Source of the DNA: an uncultured Clostridium sp.
Lineage (GTDB): Bacteria > Bacillota > Clostridia > Lachnospirales > Lachnospiraceae
Direction: 5' to 3'
NCBI GenBank assembly: GCA_938036545.1
Contig: CALHQJ010000090.1
Coordinates: 1 to 33,993 of the forward strand
Length of the DNA: 33,993 bases
In this document: piece by piece, positions 24,281 through 33,531 of the stretch
How the letters are laid out: each line of letters starts with the position of its first letter
How positions within the stretch are numbered: the stretch's first letter is position 1
Made by a program: the position numbers and the translations under genes
Notes under the pieces: model-generated
The model's input: the letters and a program-made list of their open reading frames with translations, nothing else
What the model was told of the DNA's origin: nothing
Database searches by the model: none

Positions 24281-24315
24281 AAAAGAGGCTGTCGCTTTAA
24301 CTTAGTGCGACAGCC
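24281..24315 (-). terminator. Terminator of the second MATE gene, overlapping its stop codon
   Basis: GGCTGTCGC (24287-24295) pairs perfectly with GCGACAGCC (24307-24315) around an 11-base loop. On the minus strand the hairpin is followed by a T-rich run (A-rich on plus at about 24275-24284). The coding sequence supplies the 5' arm and the TAA stop lies in the loop. Confidence 0.88.
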
Positions 24316-25678
24316 CTTTCATTTTCCGGATTTTACTGAACCATCGGTAGTAAATCAAAAACAGGACAGAGGTTACAGTCCAGGTTAATGGATAGCTGAA
24401 ACAGATGGTTTTAATGTCCGGATAAATGGGAACGGCAACGACAATCCAGACAACACGCAGCAGACATACGCCTAAAGCTGTCATAACCATGGGAATCCAG
24501 CAGTCTCCAATGCCTCGCAGGGCTCCGGAAAGAATCTCAATACACACATAGGTGATGAGGGTGGGAACCAGGAAATGAAGGATCTCCACACCCTTTTCAA
24601 TTACCCCCGTATCTGTAGTAAAAAGGAGGTAGATGTATTGTCCAAATCCATAAAGGACTGTGGACAGAAAAATGGTAGCCCCTGCGCTGATACCCAGGCA
24701 GACACGGACACCTTTGTATACTCGCTCCAGTTTTCCGGCACCAAAATTCTGCCCTACAAAGGTGGTAATGGAAATGCCGAAAGCATTAATAATCGTCCAG
24801 TAGATAACGTCGATTTTGCCGTAAGCAGTCCAGGCGGCAACAATATCCGTACCCAGGGAGTTGACGCTGGACTGGATAATAATATTGGAAGCCGAGTACA
24901 TAACAGATTGAAGACCGGCTGGCAGGCCAATCTGGATAATGCGCAGCAGCATATTGGGATTCATGCGGATGTCTTTTGGTGAGAGACGGTACATATCGTT
25001 AGTCTTTAACAGGGTCATAACAACCAGGACTGCAGAAACCAGCTGGGAGATAATTGTTGCCCAGGCAGCGCCTGCTACTCCCATTTTACAAACCAGCACC
25101 AGCACAATATCCAGTACAATGTTGGTCAGGCATCCTGCAATCAGGAAATAGAGGGGACGCTTGGAATCCCCGATGGCTCTTAAAATACCGGCCCCCATGT
25201 TGTAAAGAAGGTTGCCGATTAATCCCATGAAGTAGATTCGCAGATACAGGATAGAATCCTCCATGGTTTCCTGGGGAGTACCCATAGCCCGTAAAGCGGC
25301 AGGAGCGCTGACCAGTCCGATTGCCATAATCACCAGTCCGCCGGCAATGGAAAATGCTACGGCAGTATGGACAGCCTGAGAAACCTTTGCCTGCTGCCTG
25401 GCTCCGTAAAACTGTGAAATAATAACCGTAGCGCCGGACGATAAGCCGACAAAAAATCCAACTAACAGATTAATAATCATAGCTGCCGATCCGCCTACGG
25501 CCGCCAGCCCTTCTTTTCCCACAAAGCGGCCTACAATAATGGCATCAACCGTATTGTAAAGCTGCTGAAAAAAGGTCCCGAACAGAATGGGAAAGAAAAA
25601 GAGCAAAAGCTGCTTCCAGATGACTCCTTCTGTAATTTGATTCCGTGATGGAACAGAAGCTTCTCTTTTGTTACTCAT
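24302..25678 (-). CDS. MATE-family multidrug/Na+ antiporter
   Basis: A 458-residue, 12-helix exporter of the MATE (NorM/DinF-like) family that expels cationic compounds in exchange for Na+ or H+. The N-terminal FFFPILFGTFFQQLYNTVDAIIVGRFVGKEGLAAVGG is a typical first-helix signature, repeated in the second half as the pseudo-symmetric LPAGLQSVMYSASNIIIQSSVNSLG. Length is full. CGGAGGG precedes ATG 25678. It has its own promoter and terminator, so it is separate from the marR-MATE pair downstream, and it is not obviously a recent duplicate of that gene. The substrate cannot be read from sequence. Confidence 0.93.
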   Translation of the reverse strand: MSNKREASVPSRNQITEGVIWKQLLLFFFPILFGTFFQQLYNTVDAIIVGRFVGKEGLAAVGGSAAMIINLLVGFFVGLSSGATVIISQFYGARQQAKVSQAVHTAVAFSIAGGLVIMAIGLVSAPAALRAMGTPQETMEDSILYLRIYFMGLIGNLLYNMGAGILRAIGDSKRPLYFLIAGCLTNIVLDIVLVLVCKMGVAGAAWATIISQLVSAVLVVMTLLKTNDMYRLSPKDIRMNPNMLLRIIQIGLPAGLQSVMYSASNIIIQSSVNSLGTDIVAAWTAYGKIDVIYWTIINAFGISITTFVGQNFGAGKLERVYKGVRVCLGISAGATIFLSTVLYGFGQYIYLLFTTDTGVIEKGVEILHFLVPTLITYVCIEILSGALRGIGDCWIPMVMTALGVCLLRVVWIVVAVPIYPDIKTICFSYPLTWTVTSVLFLIYYRWFSKIRKMKGLSH

Positions 25679-25719
25679 AGTGCCCTCCGTGTTTTAAGAA
25701 AATTCTCTCAGATAAGATC

Positions 25720-25747
25720 ATTATACTTCCTTTTGCAGAAAAAGCAA
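25720..25747 (-). promoter_or_regulatory. Probable promoter of the second MATE gene
   Basis: On the minus strand TTGCTT (25742-25747) and TATAAT (25720-25725) are 16 bases apart, about 42 bases before the start codon. Confidence 0.55.
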
Positions 25748-25798
25748 TGGGAAACCACAAGATCTGTGGTATAATAGGAACACTTGGCAAAGAAGGTA

Positions 25799-26260
25799 TT
25801 ACGACGGCTTTTTTGCTTTGGAAAGAGCCGTTTCTGCTGCATTGAGAAGCATCTGGCAGGTATAGCGGGAACCGCTTTCATAGGAAATGTTTTCCAGGCT
25901 TTGATTGGCCAGAATCTGCTCTTCCAGCTGCTTCATGGAGGGCTCCATAAGAGGATACATGGTGGCAATGGATTCGTCTAAGGTGACCAGGGACACGGAA
26001 GTGATTCTGTCAGAGTTTACCGTTACTTCTACATTGATATTCTGGTTTCCCAGGGACACAGAGGCAGAGTAAACCCCAGGTATGTAGGCAGCAGAAAGAG
26101 TCTCCTGGGCATCAGAGGGAGCGGTCTGCTCTGAATTGTTTGCTCTGCCCCGAAGCATAAAGAGAAATAAAATAATCAGCAGAAGGGCAAGACCGATAAA
26201 AATAGCGGTATAGATAATTTCTTTCATTCGGAGTACAACGATTTTGGTACGAGAGCTCAT
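25799..26260 (-). CDS. Membrane-anchored FMN-binding-like domain protein
   Basis: A 153-residue protein with one N-terminal membrane helix (residues about 15-36, very Leu/Ile/Phe rich) and an extracytoplasmic domain from about 58. AAYIPGVYSASVSLGNQNINVEVTVNSDRITSVSLV and the later SGSRYTCQMLLNAAETALSKA follow the order of the FMN-binding domain found in RnfG/NqrC and small flavoproteins. The flavin-attachment motif SGAT is replaced by SGSR, so covalent FMN at the usual Thr is not possible. GGAGG lies 8 bases before the ATG. It is divergent from addB and downstream of nothing obvious. The function is unknown; electron transfer or a degenerate ligand-binding role are both possible. Confidence 0.7.
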   Translation of the reverse strand: MSSRTKIVVLRMKEIIYTAIFIGLALLLIILFLFMLRGRANNSEQTAPSDAQETLSAAYIPGVYSASVSLGNQNINVEVTVNSDRITSVSLVTLDESIATMYPLMEPSMKQLEEQILANQSLENISYESGSRYTCQMLLNAAETALSKAKKPS

Positions 26261-26335
26261 TAGAAAGACCTCCAGGTAAGTTTATTACAATCTATTAAAA
26301 GCCGCGGTAAATTATGAGAAGGAAAGAGAGGTATT

Positions 26336-29300
26336 ATGGCATTACAGTTTGTTTTCGGAAGCTCCGGTTCCGGAAAGACCCATTATTTATATAAAGAAGC
26401 AGTGAAGTCTGCAGTAGAAAATCCAAAGGACATGGTTCTGTACATGGTTCCGGAACAGTTTACCATGCAGGCGCAGAAAGAGATTATTACCATCCATCCC
26501 AATCACGGAATGATGAATATAGACGTGCTAAGCTTCAGGCGTCTGGCTTACCGTGTTTTTGAAGAACTGGCAGTTAAAAATCTGACAATTCTGGATGATA
26601 TGGGCAAATCCATGGTACTGAGAAAGGTTGCGGCAGCTAAAAAGCCAGAGCTGGGCCTGTATCAAAGCCAGCTGAATAAAAATGGATTTATTAACCAGTT
26701 AAAATCCATGCTGTCAGAGCTTTACCAGTACGGCATTACGGAAGGCCAGTTAGAAGAGCTGCTGGGGCAGGCTGACAGGCCTCTTTTAAAGCATAAGCTT
26801 CAGGATATGCTGGTGATTTACAGAGGATTTCAGGATTATATTGAAAACCGCTTTTCGACAGCGGAAGAGATTTTAGAAACTCTGTGCAAGGTGCTGCACC
26901 GCTCAGAATTTATTAAAAACAGCCGGATTTATTTAGATGGATATACGGGATTTACGCCGGTCCAGTACCGGATTGCGGGCCTGCTGCTAAAATACGCAAA
27001 AGAGGTTACCGTAAGCATTACCATAGATCCACAGGCAGAACCATATAAAGAGGAATCGGTTCAGCACCTGTTTTACATGGGAAAGCATACTGTGCATAAA
27101 ACTGCGGAGCTGGCAGAAAAAGCGGGAGTAAAAAAGAGGCCGGATATCTGCCTGTCTGGCCATCCAAGATTTGAAAATGCTCCTGCAATAGGGTTTTTAG
27201 AGAAAAGCCTGTTTCGGAGTTTTGCGCCTTATCCGGATAATCAAGAAGGCAGGCCCTTATCGGAACAGATCCAGATCTATCGGGCCGCAAATCCAGCAGA
27301 GGAGGTGAGTTTTTTAGCAAGCCAGATTCAGCAGGCAGTTCAGAAAGAAGGGCTTCGGTATCGGGATATTGCAGTCATTACCGGAGATTTAAGAGGATAC
27401 GGGAAAGAAATTTCCCACCAGTTTAAGGAATCAGGGATTCCCTGTTTTATTGACGATAAGCGGATGATTACGGAAAATCCTCTGGTAGAACTAATCCGTT
27501 CCCTGCTGGATGTAATCAGCGAGGATTTTTCTTACGAGAGCATGTTCCGATATTTAAAATGCGGTCTGTGTCAGAGCAGTTTTGAAGAAGCGCCAGGAGA
27601 AGGGGAAATCCCCTGGAAAGACAGTCTGATGATCGATCGGCTGGAAAACTATGTACGGGCATTGGGAATCCGGGGATATAACAGATGGAGTTCGCTGTGG
27701 GAGTGGACCTATCGGGGAGCAGCAGATATTAATTTAGAAGAATTAAACCGGTTTAAGGTTTTGGTAATGGAGCCTCTCAGCCGGTTCCGCCAGGCTTTCC
27801 TGGAAGAGGACGTGTCCGTGTTATCGGTTACAGAGGCGCTAAAGAGTTACCTGGAAGAAGCAGGGGCAAAGGAAAAACTGGAGTGGTACCAGCAGCGGTT
27901 TGAGAAACAGGGGAAGGAAAGCCTGTCCAGAGAGTACGGCCAGGCCTATGACCTGGTAGAGGAACTGTTTGAACGCCTGACAGCCCTTTTAGGAGAAGAA
28001 ACCGTTACCAGAAAGGAGTACGCCAAAATACTGGAAGCAGGCTTTGAAGAAATCCAGGTAGGAGCCATTCCGGCAGTGATCGATCGGGTAGTAGTGGGAG
28101 ACGTTACCAGAACCCGTCTCAATGAAGTGAAAACCCTGTTTTTTATCGGAGTAAATGAAGGCATTATTCCTCAAAAAAAGGAACGCCAAAGCATCCTTAC
28201 AGATCAGGACAGGGAATTTTTCATGGCCCACAATCTGGAACTGGCTCCGACCGCCAGAGAAGACGGATGTATCCAGAGATTTTACCAGTATTTAATTTTA
28301 TCCAAACCGTCCTGGAGACTGGTGCTTACCTTTTCATCCATGGCTTCTGACGGTCAGGCAAGGCGGCCCTCCGGACTGATTGGAGATGTGCGCCGGCTAT
28401 TTCCGGATTTGAAGATTCTGGAAAAAGAACAGGTTTCCTGGCCAATTCAATCAGAACGGGAAGGAATGAGACGCCTGATAAAAGGGCTGACAGACAGCCA
28501 GGAGACGGGGATGGCGTCAGGAAATCAGGAATTTGACACCGAGTTTTTGGAGCTTTATAAGTGGTTTTTCTCAGATAAAAACTGGAAAGATCAGGTCAGA
28601 CAGCTGACAGAAGCGGCCTTTACTTCTTACGAAGAACGAGGCATTGGAAAGGCGGCGGCCAGGGCTCTGTACGGATCTATTTTACAGGGAAGCGTAACAA
28701 GGCTTGAGCAGTATGCTTCCTGTGCATACGCCCATTTTCTAAAGTATGGCCTGGAATTAATGGAACGCCAGGAGTATGAAGTGGCGGCTTCGGATATGGG
28801 AAATCTGTTTCATCAGTCCATTGAGCTGTGTTTTCAGTCAGCTAGGGAGCAGAAGATAGACTGGTCGAATTTGGGAGAGGAAGAGCGCCGCAGCCTGGTA
28901 TGCCAGTGTGTGGAGCAGGTAGCAGAGCAGTATGGCAATACGATTTTAAAAAGCTCCGCAAGAAACGCATATCTGGCAGACCGGATAGAGCGGATTACAG
29001 ACAGAACCATATGGGCTCTGGCAGAGCAGATCAAAAAAGGTGATTTTGTTCCGGCAGGATTTGAAGTATCCTTTTCCGCTATTGACAATTTAAAAGCCAT
29101 GAAGATTTCCCTGTCAGAGGATGAAGAACTTCATTTAAAAGGAAGAATTGACCGCCTGGATTTGTGTGAGGACGAACATCACGTATATGTAAAGATTATT
29201 GACTATAAATCAGGAAATACCAGCTTTGATCTGGCGGCTTTATATTACGGTCTCCAGCTTCAGCTGGTAGTCTATATGGACGCAGCTCTGGAACGGGAAG

Positions 29301-29851
29301 AAAAACGCCATCCAGGGAAAGAGGCTGTGCCAGCCGGAATGTTCTATTACCACATTCAGGATCCTGTGGTAGACTGGGAGCCGGAGGAAGACGAAGAAAC
29401 CATTGAAGAAAAGATTTTGAAAAAGCTTCGGATGAGCGGGCTGGTAGACAGCGATCTGGAGGTGATCCGCCATATGGATCGGGAAATTGAGACCGAATCC
29501 CAGGTGATTCCGGTGGCAATGAAAGATGGCCTGATTGTGGAAGCAAAATCTTCTGTAGCCAGCCGGAAACGGTTTAAGGCCCTGACGGAATATGTTCATC
29601 AGAAACTAAAAACAGCAGGGCAGGAAATTTTATCAGGAAATATTGCAGTAAATCCTTATAAACAGGGAAACCGGACGGGATGCGATTACTGCCCTTATCA
29701 CGCAGTCTGCGGATTTGACAGGAAGACAGCCGGTTATGGATACCGGCGTCTCAGATCCTTAAAGACAGAGGACATTTGGCAGGAGATTGAAGGACAGGAG
29801 GAAGAAGAGAATGGCAGTGGCATGGACCCAAGGACAGCGCCAGGTAATTGA
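26336..29851 (+). CDS. addB: AddB helicase-nuclease subunit
   Basis: A 1171-residue subunit of the AddAB complex that processes double-strand DNA ends for recombination. Residues 8-15 carry a Walker A motif (GSSGSGKT) within a UvrD-like fold. The C-terminal nuclease domain has RIDRLD and IIDYKSGN (D956, K958) of the RecB-nuclease type. The iron-sulfur cluster cysteines are C796 (YASCAYAHF) and C1116-x2-C1119-x5-C1125, the spacing known in Bacillus AddB. GAGAGG precedes the ATG. Its 3' end overlaps addA by 41 bases, so the two are co-translated. Confidence 0.96.
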   Translation: MALQFVFGSSGSGKTHYLYKEAVKSAVENPKDMVLYMVPEQFTMQAQKEIITIHPNHGMMNIDVLSFRRLAYRVFEELAVKNLTILDDMGKSMVLRKVAAAKKPELGLYQSQLNKNGFINQLKSMLSELYQYGITEGQLEELLGQADRPLLKHKLQDMLVIYRGFQDYIENRFSTAEEILETLCKVLHRSEFIKNSRIYLDGYTGFTPVQYRIAGLLLKYAKEVTVSITIDPQAEPYKEESVQHLFYMGKHTVHKTAELAEKAGVKKRPDICLSGHPRFENAPAIGFLEKSLFRSFAPYPDNQEGRPLSEQIQIYRAANPAEEVSFLASQIQQAVQKEGLRYRDIAVITGDLRGYGKEISHQFKESGIPCFIDDKRMITENPLVELIRSLLDVISEDFSYESMFRYLKCGLCQSSFEEAPGEGEIPWKDSLMIDRLENYVRALGIRGYNRWSSLWEWTYRGAADINLEELNRFKVLVMEPLSRFRQAFLEEDVSVLSVTEALKSYLEEAGAKEKLEWYQQRFEKQGKESLSREYGQAYDLVEELFERLTALLGEETVTRKEYAKILEAGFEEIQVGAIPAVIDRVVVGDVTRTRLNEVKTLFFIGVNEGIIPQKKERQSILTDQDREFFMAHNLELAPTAREDGCIQRFYQYLILSKPSWRLVLTFSSMASDGQARRPSGLIGDVRRLFPDLKILEKEQVSWPIQSEREGMRRLIKGLTDSQETGMASGNQEFDTEFLELYKWFFSDKNWKDQVRQLTEAAFTSYEERGIGKAAARALYGSILQGSVTRLEQYASCAYAHFLKYGLELMERQEYEVAASDMGNLFHQSIELCFQSAREQKIDWSNLGEEERRSLVCQCVEQVAEQYGNTILKSSARNAYLADRIERITDRTIWALAEQIKKGDFVPAGFEVSFSAIDNLKAMKISLSEDEELHLKGRIDRLDLCEDEHHVYVKIIDYKSGNTSFDLAALYYGLQLQLVVYMDAALEREEKRHPGKEAVPAGMFYYHIQDPVVDWEPEEDEETIEEKILKKLRMSGLVDSDLEVIRHMDREIETESQVIPVAMKDGLIVEAKSSVASRKRFKALTEYVHQKLKTAGQEILSGNIAVNPYKQGNRTGCDYCPYHAVCGFDRKTAGYGYRRLRSLKTEDIWQEIEGQEEEENGSGMDPRTAPGN

Positions 29852-32800
29852 TTACAGAGGCGGCAATCTTCTGGTTTCTGCGGCAGCAGGCAGCGGAAAG
29901 ACAGCAGTATTAGTGGAACGGATTGTAGAAATGATTACAGATGAAAAACATCCGGTTGATATTGACAATCTGCTGGTAATGACCTTTACCAATGCCGCAG
30001 CTGCAGAAATGAGAGAACGGGTTCGGGACGCAATTGAGAAAAAACGGGAAGAAAATCCAGGAGACAAACACCTGGAACTTCAGTCAATTCTGGTTCCAAG
30101 AGCCCAGATTACTACCATTGACAGCTTTTGCAAGGGGCTGATTCGGGAATATTACAATCATTTAGACATCGATCCCGCATTCCGGATTGGAGATCAGGGA
30201 GAGATTTCCTTGCTTCAAAGTGATGTGATGCGGAAGCTTTTAGAAGACTGGTATGGGTCCGGCGATCCGGCATTTCTCCATTTCGTAGAAACTTATGCGC
30301 TGGGAAAAAGCGATTATGGAATAGAAGACGTTATTTTTCAGGTATGGCGGTTTTCCCAGAGCCATCCCTGGCCGGAGGAATGGCTTTCCCAGTGTGAGAA
30401 AGAGTTAGAAGAGGCTTCTGAGGAACAGGTGGAGGAAAGCCTGTGGATGGAATTTTTAATCAAGGATATCCGGACCCAGGCAGAGGAAATGAAGGAGCAG
30501 CTTCTGCTGTGCGTAAAGATTTGTGAAGAAGAGGACGGCCCTGCTTCTTATCGGGATACCATTTTAGAAGATGCAGGAATGATGGAGCATTTTCAAAATA
30601 TATCCGATTACCGGCGTTTTTATGAACTGCTGACGAAGGTTTCGTTTGGAAGGCTTCCGGCAGTCCGAAAAAAAGAAGTGGATCCGGAGAAAAAAAGCGT
30701 GGTAACCGCTTTTCGGGACAGGGTGAAAAAAATTATAAAGGGCTGGAAGGAAAGCTATGGAAGGCAGTCGTTGGAAACGGTAATCCAGACCATGTCGGAA
30801 ACCAGGGAGACAACGGGGCTGTTGTTACGATTGGCAGGAGAATTTTCTGAACGGTTTCAGGCGGCCAAGAAAGAGCGGAATCTGGTAGACTTTAATGATT
30901 TGGAACACTTTGCATTAAATGTGCTGTGGGAGAAAAAAGACGGAAACCGGCAGCCTTCTGCTGCAGCCTGGGAAATCGGCAGCCGTTTTGAAGAAATTCT
31001 GGTAGATGAATACCAGGACAGCAATCTGGTTCAGGAAACTTTGATTCAGGCGATTTCCGGGGAAAAAGAAGGCCATCCCAACGTCTTTATGGTAGGAGAC
31101 GTTAAGCAGAGCATTTACCGGTTCCGCCTTGCCAGGCCGGAGTTATTTTTAGAAAAATATGAAACCTATTCGGCAGGTGAGGGACAGTATCAGAAAATCG
31201 AGCTGCGCCGCAATTTTCGAAGCAGGGCTTCGGTGCTGAACAGCATTAATTCTGTGTTTTATCAGATTATGGTAAAAAATCTGGGAGGAATCCGGTATAC
31301 AGAGGAAACGGCCCTGTATCCAGGCGCAGAATTTGCAGCTGCAAATCCAGGACAGGAAAGCCGGACAGGAACAAAAACAGAGCTTCTTATTGTTCCGGCA
31401 GACAGTCAGGTAATGGAAGGACTGGATGAGGACGCCGCCGACTATACGGCAAGAGAACTGGAAGCCAGAATGATTGCAGAAAAAATCCGCAGCCTAACGG
31501 ATAAGGAAACAGGACTTTTGGTGTGGGATAAACAGAAGGAAGAGTACCGGCCGGCAGCTTTGGGAGATATTGTGATATTGCTCAGAAGCGTAACCGGATG
31601 GGCTGAGGTACTGGTAAACGTGCTGATGAACGCCGGAATCCCAGCTGTTGCCCAGACCCAGACCGGATATTTTGATACCGTAGAGGTGGAAACCATGTTA
31701 AGCCTGCTGGCTGTAGTAGACAATCCTTTTCAGGATATTCCACTGGCCTGTGTTTTGAAATCTCCGATAATTGGAATGACAGAAGAAGAACTGGCCTGGC
31801 TGATGGCAGTCTATAAGCAGTATTCCGGAAAAAACAAATATGGGGACAGGGGACTTTACGGGGCAGTACGCCACTGGCTTTATGAAGAAGAGGATTCCGA
31901 AGCCAGGGAGAAGAGCCGTCATCCGGGAATCAGAGAAAAACTTCAGAAGCTGGAAGAAATGCTGCAGGAATACGGATTTTTGGCAACCTGCCTGCCTATT
32001 CACGAGCTTTTATACCAGATATACCGCCGCAGCGGATACTATGATTACGTTTCTGCCATGCCTGCGGGACGTACCAGACAGGCCAATTTGGACATGTTGG
32101 CCGAAAAGGCGTCTTCCTATGAAGAAACCAGTTATAAAGGTCTCTTCCATTTTATCCGCTATATTGAAAAGCTGAAAAAATACGAAACGGATTTTGGAGA
32201 AGCGTCTGCATTTGGCGAACATTCTGACGTTGTCCGGATTATGAGTATCCACAAAAGCAAAGGCCTGGAATTTCCGGTAGTTATTCTTGCAGGAATGGGA
32301 AAACGGTTTAATAAACAGGATTTAACGGGAAAGGTTTTAATCGATCCGGAACTGGGAATTGCTTCAGATTATCTGGACTTAGACAGGAGGGTTAAGGTTC
32401 CTACTCTGAAAAAGCAGGTTTTAAAACGCCGCATGGATACGGAAACCCTGGGAGAGGAATTGAGAATCCTTTATGTAGCCATGACCAGGGCAAAAGAAAA
32501 GCTGATTATGACGGCATCTGAAAAATCCCTGGAGAAAAAGCTGGAAAAATGGGCGGTGCAGAGAGAACAGGCCAAAACCGGCATTTCCTCTGCCATCTTA
32601 TCCGGCGCAGGTTCCTATCTGGACTGGATTCTAATGGCGTTTCCGGAAGCAAAGGCATCTGGCCTGATGACAATGGAGATTGTTCCGCCAGCCGGCCTGG
32701 TGGGCGGAGAGGTGCTGAGACAGATTGACAGAAACACGTCAAAAGAAGATTTGCTGGCGCTGGACTGCACATTAGTATATAATGAAGAGGTTGCGGAAAG

Positions 32801-33521
32801 CCTGAACCAACAGCTTTCCTACGAATATCCATTTCAGGCAGATATGGAGCTGTATGCCATGCTGTCCGTATCAGAAATCAAACGGCGCAGGCAGGCGCTG
32901 GAAGCGGCTGGCCAGGGAGAGGAACGAGACATTCCTGCAGTTAAAAGTTCAGGAAAACCGTCTGGGGGAGCAGTTCGGGGAACCAGCTTCCATCGGGTGC
33001 TGGAACTTCTGCATTTAGAAACGGTTTCTGTGGGAAAGACGAAAGCGGAGATTTGCGCCAATATTAGAACCGATATGGAAGATATGGTAGAAAGAGACCT
33101 GATTTTAAAAGAAGATGCAGAACTGGTAGACATTCAGAAGGTGGCGGGACTGCTGCTTAGTCCTCTTGGAAAAAGGATGACAGAAGCAGAGAAAAACGGA
33201 CGTCTCCATCGGGAACAGCAGTTTATGGTAGGCATTCCGGCACAGGAGATGGAAATCGCCCAGTCAGATGAGCTGGTTCTGGTTCAGGGAATGATAGACG
33301 CCTGGATAGAAGAAGCAGACGGCCTGGTTTTAATTGATTATAAGACGGATCAGGTAGGAGAAGGAGGGGAACAGACCCTGATATTGCGTTATCGTACCCA
33401 GATGGACTACTACAAGCGCAGCCTGGAACAGATTACAGGAAAGAAGGTAAAGGAAATACTGATCTATTCCTTTGCCTTAGAAAAAGAAATTTCGATGCAG
33501 CAGATAGAAAACAAACAGTAA
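29811..33521 (+). CDS. addA: AddA helicase-nuclease subunit
   Basis: A 1236-residue UvrD-family motor and nuclease, partner of AddB. Walker A is at residues 24-31 (AAAGSGKT). The Walker B/DExQ region reads VDEYQDSN near residue 402, and motif IV-like VKQSIYRFRLARPELF and motif VI-like RILYVAMTRAKEKL follow in order. The C-terminal nuclease motif LIDYKTDQ has D1176 and K1178. The start is ATG 29811 after AGGAGGAAGAAGAG; an in-frame TTG at 29787 lies before that ribosome binding site. A further gene starts 11 bases downstream, so the operon may continue. Confidence 0.96.
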   Translation: MAVAWTQGQRQVIDYRGGNLLVSAAAGSGKTAVLVERIVEMITDEKHPVDIDNLLVMTFTNAAAAEMRERVRDAIEKKREENPGDKHLELQSILVPRAQITTIDSFCKGLIREYYNHLDIDPAFRIGDQGEISLLQSDVMRKLLEDWYGSGDPAFLHFVETYALGKSDYGIEDVIFQVWRFSQSHPWPEEWLSQCEKELEEASEEQVEESLWMEFLIKDIRTQAEEMKEQLLLCVKICEEEDGPASYRDTILEDAGMMEHFQNISDYRRFYELLTKVSFGRLPAVRKKEVDPEKKSVVTAFRDRVKKIIKGWKESYGRQSLETVIQTMSETRETTGLLLRLAGEFSERFQAAKKERNLVDFNDLEHFALNVLWEKKDGNRQPSAAAWEIGSRFEEILVDEYQDSNLVQETLIQAISGEKEGHPNVFMVGDVKQSIYRFRLARPELFLEKYETYSAGEGQYQKIELRRNFRSRASVLNSINSVFYQIMVKNLGGIRYTEETALYPGAEFAAANPGQESRTGTKTELLIVPADSQVMEGLDEDAADYTARELEARMIAEKIRSLTDKETGLLVWDKQKEEYRPAALGDIVILLRSVTGWAEVLVNVLMNAGIPAVAQTQTGYFDTVEVETMLSLLAVVDNPFQDIPLACVLKSPIIGMTEEELAWLMAVYKQYSGKNKYGDRGLYGAVRHWLYEEEDSEAREKSRHPGIREKLQKLEEMLQEYGFLATCLPIHELLYQIYRRSGYYDYVSAMPAGRTRQANLDMLAEKASSYEETSYKGLFHFIRYIEKLKKYETDFGEASAFGEHSDVVRIMSIHKSKGLEFPVVILAGMGKRFNKQDLTGKVLIDPELGIASDYLDLDRRVKVPTLKKQVLKRRMDTETLGEELRILYVAMTRAKEKLIMTASEKSLEKKLEKWAVQREQAKTGISSAILSGAGSYLDWILMAFPEAKASGLMTMEIVPPAGLVGGEVLRQIDRNTSKEDLLALDCTLVYNEEVAESLNQQLSYEYPFQADMELYAMLSVSEIKRRRQALEAAGQGEERDIPAVKSSGKPSGGAVRGTSFHRVLELLHLETVSVGKTKAEICANIRTDMEDMVERDLILKEDAELVDIQKVAGLLLSPLGKRMTEAEKNGRLHREQQFMVGIPAQEMEIAQSDELVLVQGMIDAWIEEADGLVLIDYKTDQVGEGGEQTLILRYRTQMDYYKRSLEQITGKKVKEILIYSFALEKEISMQQIENKQ

Positions 33522-33531
33522 GGAGAGACAG

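Noticed and set aside
22416..25678. Two MATE genes as a recent tandem duplication
   Set aside because: The predicted proteins differ markedly in sequence and each has its own promoter; they look like separate family members.
29787..29810. TTG start for addA
   Set aside because: It lies upstream of the AGGAGG site that serves the ATG at 29811.
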